NCBI GenBank assembly: GCA_030598425.1
Contig: JAUVPY010000123.1
Coordinates: forward strand, 1-7,096
Direction of reading: 5' to 3'
Source of the DNA: Anaerolineae bacterium
GTDB taxonomy: Bacteria > Chloroflexota > Anaerolineae > 4572-78 > NAK82
DNA length: 7,096 nt
This document shows positions 1-7,028 of the stretch, piece by piece. Under the pieces are notes generated by a model. That model did not search any database and had not been told where the DNA came from. It saw nothing but the letters and a program-made list of their open reading frames with translations. Every line of letters begins with the position of its first letter. Within the stretch, counting starts at the first letter, position 1. The position numbers and the translations under genes were made by a program.

Positions 1-2421
1 CCAATGGCGCCCGAATTGATGGACGCCCTGAAGGCTCGGCTGGCCGAGACCTTTCCTGACGTCGAGTCCTTCGCCGTTCGGTCGTCCGCCATCGACGAAG
101 ACACCCCCCGGCACACGTTCTCAGGCATCCACGTGTCCGAGTTAGGGGTCCCCCGCGAGATGGTGCCCATCAGTCTAAGCCGATGTTGGGCGTCTGCCCT
201 CTCCAAACCGGCATTGGATTATCGCCGCCAACACGGTATTCCTATCCAATCCATCCGGCTGGCCGTGCTCATTCAGCCCTATATCCAGCCAGCAGTGGCT
301 GGCGTTGCCTTCACCATCAACCCTCTATCGGGCGCCCGCGACGAAATGGTCGTGGAGGCGACTTTTGGACACGCGGGATTCCTTGCCAGTGGAGAGATCT
401 CACCTGCCCGCTACCACTTGACCAAACGTCCGCCTGACTACGCCTTGCTGGACTGGACACCAGGCGACACCGCATACATGGTGAGCCCGGCCAAGACGGG
501 ACACGATGTCCCCCTTGTAGGCGATGGTCGTGGCCCGCTGTCAGAATCCCAACTGCGAAGGCTGGCCCAATACCTGGAGCACATTGAGGCATTGATGGGA
601 GCCCCACAGGATGTGGAATGGGCCATGACCGGGGAAAACCTGGAAGAGGACGAGGAGATTCTCTTCTTTCAGTCGCGTCCTATCACTGGCCTGACCGGGG
701 ATGCCGTCCCGTTCGACGTGGAATGGACTCGATCTGACATCCGTGAGTTCCTGCCCGACCTCCCCTCGCCTCTGTGCGCCTCGTTGTTGGAGCGCACTCA
801 AGCCAAAGCTCTTTCTTTTTTCGAGCGTCTGGGATTCAGTGTGGACGAGGTTGGGCCATATCTGAAAATCATCTACGGACGACCCTATCTCAATTTAACC
901 CTGGCTCGTCGCCTGCTGGCGCAAAGTGGACTGAGCCCGGACGGCGTGTTGTGGGTTATCGGTCATGCCGAATTTTCAGCCACGAAAGGGCCAGGCCACA
1001 CCATAGACTGGCGCCAGATGTGGAAATCTCGCCGGCCAATCATCAGGTTGCTATTGCGTGGGTTGCCTGTCAGGGCCAAGCTGAGTCGCTTCAAACGCCT
1101 CTCAGACGAGGTACGTAGTTCGCTGTCCGCCACTGACTGGGCCAAGGCGTCACCCGCCAGCTTGCTGGCGCGCTTTCGCCTCCGTACCCAATTGGGCAGC
1201 CAGATGGCAGAAGCCGATTTCGTATTGTCCGCAGCCGCCGTGGCCACCTACAGCGCACTTGCTCAGACCTTAGGCCCCCTTACCGACGAGGTGGAGCAAC
1301 TTGCAAGAGAAGCAATCAGCAAAAGCATCACCACGGGTGGCGCCCGGCAGGGACATACGCTCCTGGAGTTGGCAAGAATCGCCCAGGCTGACGACCAGGT
1401 CCGGCACTACCTATCAGAACCCAACCGCGGCTTTGCTGACTATCGCCAGGCCTTGGCCGGCACTCCTTTTTTGGCCGACTTTGACGGTTTCGTAGCACAA
1501 CACGGTCAGTCCGCCACCTTCGAGGCCGACCCAGGCTGGCCCCGTTACGGTGAAGACACATCGTCATTGCTGGCCACGGTGGCTCACATATCCGAATTCG
1601 AAGCGTTGCCTGGTCAGCCAGGGATCAGTGACAATGCACACGACACTGGTCAATTACCGGGTGAAGACATACGACTGCGGGCAAGCCTGAAACCTGCGAG
1701 GGGATTAGATAGGTTGCGCTACCGGTTGGCCAGTCTGGTCATCAAGCGCTTGGGCCGCCTGACGAAGATGCGCGCGCAACTGCGCATGCTATACGGCGAA
1801 TCAATGACCGATTGTCGGTCCTGGGACCTGAAGCTGGCCGAACGATGGGTTGCCCGTGGCTGGCTAGCCGAGCCAAGGGATTATTCTTGGCTCACCATGC
1901 AAGAGGTTGAGCGAGCCTTGATGGCCTCAGCCGAGGTAGGACCCACTATGCCAGCGCTGGTGCGTGCCCGTCGCGAAGTCTACCAGACATACACCGCAAC
2001 TGAGATGCCCTACACGATGCGCGAGTCGGACGTACCGCGAATGGTACCGGGCCACGGATTAATGGGGACCCCGCTATCGTCGGTGCTATCGGGTTTGCCG
2101 GTCAGTCCTGGACAGGTACAGGGGCAGGTTATCGTCCTCCACCGGCCACAGGATTTGGCCCACATGCAAGAAGGGGCGATCCTGGTCACCCCTTCCACGG
2201 ATACTGCCTGGTTCCCGATTTTCCTTAAGGCGCGTGGCCTGATCGTGGAGACAGGGGGCCTCCTATCACACGGGTCCATCATCACACGGGAATTTGGCCT
2301 GCCAGCCGTAGCCAACATCCCCGACGCTACCAGCCGCTTTCAAAACGGAGACTTGGTTCTTCTTGATGGCAGTACCGGCCTGGTGCAGATACTTAGCGCC
2401 GCGCCAGACCCGGCCTCCTAG
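1..2421 (+). CDS. PEP-synthase / rifampicin-phosphotransferase-like enzyme, 5' truncated by window edge
   Basis: This is a dikinase-type phosphotransferase of the PEP-utilising family, expected to pass phosphate from ATP through a histidine to a substrate in the cytoplasm. The frame is open at base 1, so the ATG at position 4 is probably internal and roughly 80-110 residues are missing. Numbering from that ATG (805 residues), the ATP-grasp part shows AVRSSAIDED (24-33), the QPYIQPAVAGVAFTINP segment (91-107) and VEWAMTG...FFQSRPI (204-227). The central region has PEP-utiliser signatures: FLPDLPSPLCASLL (249-262) and the HGQ...DPGWPRYGED stretch (500-518). The C-terminal swivelling domain ends the protein, with TGGLLSHGSIITREFG (750-765) and His756 as the likely phosphate carrier. 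No PEP-binding TIM barrel follows, unlike PpsA or PpdK. The order ATP-grasp, central domain, His domain matches rifampicin phosphotransferase, but the central domain is divergent and the acceptor substrate is unknown. It converges with the solenoid gene (21-base gap) and has no evident link to the nitrogen genes. Confidence 0.85.
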   Translation, partial: PMAPELMDALKARLAETFPDVESFAVRSSAIDEDTPRHTFSGIHVSELGVPREMVPISLSRCWASALSKPALDYRRQHGIPIQSIRLAVLIQPYIQPAVAGVAFTINPLSGARDEMVVEATFGHAGFLASGEISPARYHLTKRPPDYALLDWTPGDTAYMVSPAKTGHDVPLVGDGRGPLSESQLRRLAQYLEHIEALMGAPQDVEWAMTGENLEEDEEILFFQSRPITGLTGDAVPFDVEWTRSDIREFLPDLPSPLCASLLERTQAKALSFFERLGFSVDEVGPYLKIIYGRPYLNLTLARRLLAQSGLSPDGVLWVIGHAEFSATKGPGHTIDWRQMWKSRRPIIRLLLRGLPVRAKLSRFKRLSDEVRSSLSATDWAKASPASLLARFRLRTQLGSQMAEADFVLSAAAVATYSALAQTLGPLTDEVEQLAREAISKSITTGGARQGHTLLELARIAQADDQVRHYLSEPNRGFADYRQALAGTPFLADFDGFVAQHGQSATFEADPGWPRYGEDTSSLLATVAHISEFEALPGQPGISDNAHDTGQLPGEDIRLRASLKPARGLDRLRYRLASLVIKRLGRLTKMRAQLRMLYGESMTDCRSWDLKLAERWVARGWLAEPRDYSWLTMQEVERALMASAEVGPTMPALVRARREVYQTYTATEMPYTMRESDVPRMVPGHGLMGTPLSSVLSGLPVSPGQVQGQVIVLHRPQDLAHMQEGAILVTPSTDTAWFPIFLKARGLIVETGGLLSHGSIITREFGLPAVANIPDATSRFQNGDLVLLDGSTGLVQILSAAPDPAS

Positions 2422-2442
2422 ACCTCACGCGCGTCTATTACG

Positions 2443-3063
2443 TTACCTCCGGCGGCGCACCAATCGGCCGAGCAAGAGCACCAGCCCGGCTACCGTTCCC
2501 GCCACCGCGCCAAAGACGGCCGCTTCGCGCGGGCCGAAGGCCGCGGTAACCTCCCCTTCCACCTGGCCGGCCAGAAGTAGGAGCGTCCCGCAGTTCTTGG
2601 CTTTCACGCTGCGCGCGGCAAGTACCACCGCCCCGGACTGGTCCATTGTCACGTCACCACGGGCTAACACCACCCGAGCGGCCGCCTGATCCATCGTCAC
2701 ATCGCCTCCAGATAGCGCGAAGCCGACGCGCGACGCGTTGAGATTAGTCGCCTGCGTTTGAGCAAAGGCGACGCCCCCCTGGGATATCTCCATATGATCC
2801 GCTTGCGCCCTCAGTGCGCCACCCTGGCGAATCACTAAGTTCTCAGCCACGACCGATTGTGCACCTGCCTGACGCAGGGTGACGTTGGTGGCTTCCACGT
2901 TGCGGGCAGTCCCCTGCGTGATGTCTACCGATTCGGCCTTCACGTCGCCAGCGCCACCCATGCGGATGGAGAGGGTCTGAGCAGTTACGTTGCCCACGCC
3001 ACCCGTAATCCGCTCTTCTTCTGTTACTTCATCTTCGCGAACGTCCTCGATTTCGTTGTTCAT
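2443..3063 (-). CDS. Repeat (predicted beta-solenoid) protein with C-terminal membrane anchor, unknown function
   Basis: I do not recognise a named family. The 206-residue protein has an acidic N-terminus (nine Asp/Glu in the first 17 residues). About ten repeats of 15-16 residues follow (24-177), with a loose pattern of V-x-A-x-x-V-x-I-x-Q-G-G-A, for example VVAENLVIRQGGA (71-83). Alternating hydrophobic positions and a Gly-rich turn in each repeat suggest a right-handed beta-helix or bactofilin-like solenoid. A single hydrophobic helix (about 181-199) ends in RLVRRRR. No N-terminal signal peptide is visible. The ATG at 3063 is chosen because AGGTGG lies five bases upstream; an in-frame GTG at 3072 falls inside that site. 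The gene starts 49 bases after the glnE stop on the same strand, with no strong promoter in the gap, so co-transcription is likely. By the positive-inside rule the Arg tail would be cytoplasmic, putting the solenoid outside; a cytoplasmic tail-anchored form is the alternative. A polymer-forming or scaffold role is only a guess. Confidence 0.75.
   Translation of the reverse strand: MNNEIEDVREDEVTEEERITGGVGNVTAQTLSIRMGGAGDVKAESVDITQGTARNVEATNVTLRQAGAQSVVAENLVIRQGGALRAQADHMEISQGGVAFAQTQATNLNASRVGFALSGGDVTMDQAAARVVLARGDVTMDQSGAVVLAARSVKAKNCGTLLLLAGQVEGEVTAAFGPREAAVFGAVAGTVAGLVLLLGRLVRRRR
2533..2994 (-). repeat. About ten tandem 45-48-base coding repeats
   Basis: Residues 24-177 of the membrane-anchored protein fall into register as repeats starting at about residues 24, 39, 54, 69, 84, 99, 114, 130, 146 and 161. 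Most units are 15 residues; the ones starting at 114 and 130 are 16. The seventh and eighth units share the identical heptapeptide GDVTMDQ. Repetition is at protein level; the nucleotide copies have largely diverged. Confidence 0.75.
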
Positions 3064-3068
3064 TGCTT

Positions 3069-3075
3069 CCACCTC
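3069..3075 (-). promoter_or_regulatory. Ribosome binding site GAGGTGG for the solenoid gene
   Basis: GAGGTGG on the minus strand ends five bases before the ATG at 3063, close to the AGGAGG consensus. It decides the start: the earlier in-frame GTG (3072-3070) lies within this site and has no comparable purine-rich sequence before it. Confidence 0.6.
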
Positions 3076-3112
3076 GCTTTATCACATCTTTCGTGTCTTG
3101 TATGATAACGAA

Positions 3113-6100
3113 TCACCCCAACAGTCGCGCGTCAAGTTCCTGCACCGAGGCAGTATAGCGCGCCAAGTCACCTCGCAGTTGTGCCAGGTCGCTCCCATAG
3201 CGCAGACGGCGAGCCAGGAAGGCGAACTCCTCACTGTCATCAGGGGGGACCGTCAAATCTTTGGCATTCCCGCGCACCATGCGTAGGGCATCCATCAACC
3301 ATCTTAGGAAGGTGTGGGCCTTGCGCAATTGCACGTAGTCATCATCCGCCAGTATTCCTTCGGCCGTCAGAGCGGCCATGACCTCACGCGTGTTGGTGAG
3401 GCGAAGATCAGCATAACGATATCCATGTGTGATCTGTAAGCCTTGTACCAGATACTCGACATCCACCAATCCGCCGGGGCTATATTTGGCGTTGAAAGTA
3501 CCTCCAATCACCAGGTGTCTGATCTGCCGCTCACGCATAGCGCGCATAGCAGTGACATCGAACGGTTCACCGCTGTAGACGAACTCGTCACGCAACATCT
3601 CCACAGGTCCGCCCAAATTGGTATCGCCTGCGACCGTGCGCAGCTTGACCAGCGCCTGCCGCTCGTATGCCCAGGCCGGGCCCTCCGGCGCGAAGTAACG
3701 CCGGAAGGCATCCAGCGACACCGCCAAGTTGCTCGACTTTCCGTAAGGACGCAACTGCAAGTCTATCTCGAAGATGCCCTCTCGTTTGGCCTGGATGGCG
3801 CTGACAAACATCTGAACCACTTTTTCGTAGAACTCAGAGGTCGTGATGATGTTGGGACCGGTGGTTTTGCCATTCCCGGCGTATATAAACATCAACTCGA
3901 TGTCTGAGGCAAAACCGAGTTCGCGACCCCCGAATTTCCCAAGCGCGCAGACGCTCATCTGAGAGACCTGCCCATCCTCAAGGCAGGGGGTGCCGAACTG
4001 GGTACGTAAGTCCTCATGGCAAAGATGGTAAGCTGCATTCACAACGACCTCGGCCAAGTCGCTGAGTTCTTGTGAGAATTCCCAGAATTCTTCAGTGTGT
4101 CCCATAATGTGTCGCATATCCACGCGAAACATCTCGCGGTCTTTGAAGGCATTCAACGTTGAACGCCAAGGGGCGTCCTCGGATGGCGTTTGTGGCCCAT
4201 CATGGACGACGTGCAGCTCGGCCTCCAGCTCCGCCTGTAACTGCTTCCTGGATTTCGCCGTGTCGAGTGCATCCACATCACGCACCACGGGGAAGAGGTT
4301 AGCATATTGCATGCGCAAGAAATCGTCCCAGAGAAAATCACTAACGCCCAGCAGCCGCGCGAGTGCGTTGAGCACTTCTGGCCGCTCGAGTGAAGCAAGC
4401 TCGTCTGGCCAATCTGATTGTGTGAACCGTTGCCCGATAAACTCACGGAAGTGCAGCAGAGCAGCCTCTGGATTCGGAGACTGGGGAAGCAGATGGGTAA
4501 AATGTTTGATCAGAACTGTTGCGGCGCGTAGTTCCCGCTGCTTGTCTGGAGCAGTAATTTTGCGTCCGTCCGCATCGGTGACGTAGAGCGTGTCGTGCAC
4601 GCGGTTGCCGATCGAGTCGACCGTCACGCGCGCAATGTAAATGCGACTTAAGGCCAGCGCATTGGTAAACTCATAAAGAAAACCGACGGTATCCGGCGCC
4701 TCGATGTGGAGGAGTGTGTACCGGCTGGAAGTAGTGTTGTCAATTTCTATGTCAACGGGATAGAGTGTCGCTACAGGGCTGCCAATTTCGCGCAAGGCGA
4801 CGGCAACGCGTTTGGCCAATTGCCCCCGCGCCTCACGTCGCTGACCGGCGTGCATCAGCCGCAGCAGGCCCGCCAACTCTTCGGCATAGAACGACCAGGT
4901 GTCTGATGTGACCTCTCCCTGGACTGGGCTCACGGTAAAAACATCCACGATCTTCCGCCGCGAGTCCGTGCCCCCGGTCCCGTGGGGCACCCGGCGTCGA
5001 GGTTGTGACTGACGGCGCTCTGGGGCAGGTTGAGATGGCTGACTAGCCAGTGGCTCATAGGTGAAGACGTGCCCATCGTAGATGCTGAAGCCGTGTACGA
5101 ACAGCAACCCACAGATCAGAGAGAGTTCGCCGGGGTAATCATACCCGACAATCGTGACACGCCAGCGCCCATCCTCAAGAGGCACAGCGTCCACCTCAAC
5201 CAGGTGGTCATCATCAAGGTGTTCCGCCAGGGTGGCGTGACGCCTGATTTCCTGCTCGTCGAAGGTGGCTGCGTAGGATGAATCCATACGTCCCATATGC
5301 TGACGGATATCGGACGCCAACGATGACGTGGATGGGACAGCCGATTTCTCCAGATTTTCGCCTCTTAAGTGCCGTAGGTAGACGGCGCGAATGGCCGCGC
5401 CGTGTTGCTGATAACGGGCCAGGAAGTGGTCGCCTGCCGCCTCGCCCGTGAAGCCTAGCCGCCGTGCCAGGCGGGCTAGTGCGTCCGGGTCACTGGGCAA
5501 GCTGTTGGTTTGTCGGTAATGCATCATCTGCAAATGGTGCTCAACCGTGCGTAAGAAGACATATCCATCGCTCAGAACCAGGCCTTCATCCCTCGATAGA
5601 AGCCCGGATTCTGACAGACGCGCCAGCGCGTCAAGGGTGTTGGCGCTACGGATTTCGGGATATTGCCCTCCGTACGCCAACTGCAGATACTGGGTGACAA
5701 ACTCGGCGTCGCGGATCGAGCCGGCGCCCAACTTGACCTCGCCCCAGTCGCGACCACGTTGCCGCAGATGGGCCTCGGTACGTTGTTTCATCGCGTGCAC
5801 TTCAGCGCGGATGTCTGCGGGGGCCAGTTCGAACAGCAACGGCTCCGCCCGACGCAGCAACTCGTTCCCAACCGTCTCATCGCCGGCGATTACTCGAGCC
5901 TTGAGCAACGCCTGTTTTTCCCACAAGCGCGCGTATTGCTCCAAATAGTTCAGGTACCCATCCAGCGACGATACCAGTGCACCGGTCCGCCCCCACGGAC
6001 GCAGGCGCATGTCCACCCGGTAGAGAAACCCTTCATCCGTCGGGTGTGCCAGCGCGTCGATTAACCGCTCGCCAAGATGCCTATAGGCGGTGGCATCGGA

Positions 6101-6841
6101 CCCAGCCAGAAACACGAGATCAATGTCCGAGCTGTAGTTCAGTTCCCGGCCGCCCAGCTTGCCCAGGCCAATCACCGCAAAGCCATCCACCTCGGTGTTT
6201 GATTTAGCGGCGGAAATTATCAGGCTGGCCTGCACCAGGCTGTCGGCCAAATTGGAGAGCTGCGTTGTCACGGTGAGGAAGTCGAGCAGGTCAAGCAAAT
6301 CGCATGCGCCGATGCGCAGCAACTCCCAATGCTGGAAACTGCGCAGGGCATTCAGTTGATCAACGGCAAGACCTGACAGGTCTAAGGTAGTCTGAGCTTC
6401 CCGATAGAGTTGCCCCACGCTCTTTGGCTGCGCGAGGCGCTTGTATTCCAAAAGCCGCTCGAAATACTCGGGATTACGCAGGAGAATCTCGGTAAGAAAC
6501 TGGCTGCTCGCAAACAGCGTCACCAATATCTCAACTGCGCGTGGGCTGTTAGCAAGATATTCAAACAAAGCACGTCGATCAGGAACGGCGTGCGCGAAGC
6601 GTTCAAAGCTGACCAATACACGATCGGGATTTGCCGCACCGGCGAGCGTTGCCAAAAAATGAGGGAGGAGCGCAGCAAGAACCCGCTTTGTCTGGGAATC
6701 ATCCGCTATGCGCCCCAGGCAATAGTAGGCAGCGCGCCAATCGGCAAACCCAACCGATGACAGCAGCTCGCATATCTCTACATCGTCCAACTGCTCACAC
6801 AAGAGCAGATAAGGATTGTGTTCGGAAGTCATTAAAGCCAT
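3113..6841 (-). CDS. glnE: Glutamine synthetase adenylyltransferase / adenylyl-removing enzyme with internal ACT-ACT module
   Basis: GlnE attaches AMP to a tyrosine of type I glutamine synthetase (lowering activity) and removes it by phosphorolysis. This 1242-residue protein has two nucleotidyltransferase-helical halves. The N-terminal half, equivalent to the adenylyl-removing domain, has GKLGGRELNYSSDIDL (227-242; D239, D241), RVDMRLRP (275-282; D277) and GSIRDAEFVTQYLQL (374-388). The C-terminal half, equivalent to the adenylyltransferase domain, has GKFGGRELGFASDIEL (968-983; D980, E982), IDLQLRP (1026-1032; D1027) and SPGGLVDVEYLVQ (1121-1133). Between them are two GlnD-type ACT domains: about 558-641, interrupted by a Pro/Gln/Arg-rich linker at 597-630, and about 706-765 with EAPDTVGFLYEF (714-725). 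E. coli GlnE is 946 residues without ACT domains, so the module explains most of the extra length. The start at 6841 (MALMTSEH) lies about 22 bases after the expected transcription start; the Met at 6832 is an alternative. An upstream ATG at 6871 overlaps the -10 box and cannot be on that mRNA. The Shine-Dalgarno is weak. The gene is divergent from glnA. Confidence 0.9.
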   Translation of the reverse strand: MALMTSEHNPYLLLCEQLDDVEICELLSSVGFADWRAAYYCLGRIADDSQTKRVLAALLPHFLATLAGAANPDRVLVSFERFAHAVPDRRALFEYLANSPRAVEILVTLFASSQFLTEILLRNPEYFERLLEYKRLAQPKSVGQLYREAQTTLDLSGLAVDQLNALRSFQHWELLRIGACDLLDLLDFLTVTTQLSNLADSLVQASLIISAAKSNTEVDGFAVIGLGKLGGRELNYSSDIDLVFLAGSDATAYRHLGERLIDALAHPTDEGFLYRVDMRLRPWGRTGALVSSLDGYLNYLEQYARLWEKQALLKARVIAGDETVGNELLRRAEPLLFELAPADIRAEVHAMKQRTEAHLRQRGRDWGEVKLGAGSIRDAEFVTQYLQLAYGGQYPEIRSANTLDALARLSESGLLSRDEGLVLSDGYVFLRTVEHHLQMMHYRQTNSLPSDPDALARLARRLGFTGEAAGDHFLARYQQHGAAIRAVYLRHLRGENLEKSAVPSTSSLASDIRQHMGRMDSSYAATFDEQEIRRHATLAEHLDDDHLVEVDAVPLEDGRWRVTIVGYDYPGELSLICGLLFVHGFSIYDGHVFTYEPLASQPSQPAPERRQSQPRRRVPHGTGGTDSRRKIVDVFTVSPVQGEVTSDTWSFYAEELAGLLRLMHAGQRREARGQLAKRVAVALREIGSPVATLYPVDIEIDNTTSSRYTLLHIEAPDTVGFLYEFTNALALSRIYIARVTVDSIGNRVHDTLYVTDADGRKITAPDKQRELRAATVLIKHFTHLLPQSPNPEAALLHFREFIGQRFTQSDWPDELASLERPEVLNALARLLGVSDFLWDDFLRMQYANLFPVVRDVDALDTAKSRKQLQAELEAELHVVHDGPQTPSEDAPWRSTLNAFKDREMFRVDMRHIMGHTEEFWEFSQELSDLAEVVVNAAYHLCHEDLRTQFGTPCLEDGQVSQMSVCALGKFGGRELGFASDIELMFIYAGNGKTTGPNIITTSEFYEKVVQMFVSAIQAKREGIFEIDLQLRPYGKSSNLAVSLDAFRRYFAPEGPAWAYERQALVKLRTVAGDTNLGGPVEMLRDEFVYSGEPFDVTAMRAMRERQIRHLVIGGTFNAKYSPGGLVDVEYLVQGLQITHGYRYADLRLTNTREVMAALTAEGILADDDYVQLRKAHTFLRWLMDALRMVRGNAKDLTVPPDDSEEFAFLARRLRYGSDLAQLRGDLARYTASVQELDARLLG

Positions 6842-6869
6842 TCTGCAAATCCGGCGTATGAGCCAAACC

Positions 6870-6898
6870 ATTATAGGAGGGTGGCTTCGCTGTGTCAA
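6870..6898 (-). promoter_or_regulatory. Perfect-consensus sigma70-type promoter for glnE
   Basis: On the minus strand TTGACA (6898-6893) and TATAAT (6875-6870) are separated by exactly 17 bases, the full housekeeping consensus. Transcription should start near 6863, leaving a leader of about 22 bases before the ATG at 6841. The match and its position directly upstream of the chosen start support both the promoter and that start. Such a strong promoter next to a weak ribosome binding site suggests control by repression, or low translation per message. Confidence 0.8.
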
Positions 6899-6913
6899 TA
6901 TCAAAGAAAAATG

Positions 6914-6925
6914 ACCCATTTGGGT
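6914..6925. promoter_or_regulatory. Candidate operator dyad between glnE and glnA promoters
   Basis: ACCCA-TT-TGGGT is a perfect 5-base dyad with a 2-base centre. It sits in the 29-base gap between the two outward-facing -35 boxes, about 57 bases upstream of the predicted glnE start and about 45 upstream of the predicted glnA start. It does not match the TnrA/GlnR box (TGTNA, 7 bases, TNACA). It is short, so chance is possible; position is the main argument. Confidence 0.3.
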
Positions 6926-6927
6926 AC

Positions 6928-6957
6928 TAGACGGCAGGGGGTAGGCTAGTCTATAAT
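6928..6957 (+). promoter_or_regulatory. Probable promoter of glnA
   Basis: TATAAT at 6952-6957 is a perfect -10 box. The best -35 candidate is TAGACG (6928-6933), four of six to consensus with an 18-base spacer. The start would be near 6964, giving a leader of about 65 bases. The weaker -35 than that of glnE would fit dependence on an activator, though this is inferred. Confidence 0.6.
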
Positions 6958-6958
6958 G

Positions 6959-7012
6959 ATATTGCGTCGTTATCTCGGCATCTTCTATGTTACACCAAAT
7001 CGACTGCAATAT
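6959..7012 (+). promoter_or_regulatory. Inverted repeat / possible leader hairpin before glnA ribosome binding site
   Basis: ATATTGCGTCG (6959-6969) can pair with CGAC-T-GCAATAT (7001-7012), giving 11 base pairs with one bulged T at 7005 and a 31-base loop. The right arm ends immediately before AAGGAGGT. If transcription starts near 6964, only the inner six pairs or so would be in RNA, so it could be either a 5'-end hairpin or a DNA-level site. No known riboswitch was recognised. Confidence 0.35.
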
Positions 7013-7020
7013 AAGGAGGT
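7013..7020 (+). promoter_or_regulatory. Strong ribosome binding site AAGGAGGT for glnA
   Basis: AAGGAGGT is a full Shine-Dalgarno match, with GGAGG ending nine bases before the ATG at 7029. It fixes the glnA start and contrasts with the poor site in front of glnE. Confidence 0.85.
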
Positions 7021-7028
7021 CAATCGTC

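Noticed and set aside
2536..2552. GC-rich hairpin (GGCC-GAA-GGCC) as a terminator of the left gene
   Set aside because: It lies inside the opposite-strand solenoid coding sequence, has a 4-bp stem and lacks a T run, so it does not support a terminator.
3064..3072. GTG start at 3072 for the solenoid gene
   Set aside because: The GTG is part of the GAGGTGG ribosome binding site for the ATG at 3063, which is correctly spaced.
3443..4586. Plus-strand open frames of 154 and 163 residues opposite glnE
   Set aside because: They lie antisense to conserved GlnE motifs, have no ribosome binding sites or recognisable domains, and look like shadows of a G+C-rich gene.
5215..5275. Possible GlnD-like HD phosphohydrolase motif (RRHATLAEHLDDD) before ACT1
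   Set aside because: The spacing and remaining HD-domain residues are absent; it is more likely a helix leading into the ACT domain.
6989..7008. GlnR/TnrA-type box in the glnA leader (GTTAC/TGTTA start)
   Set aside because: The second half-site does not match either the Bacillus or the actinobacterial consensus.
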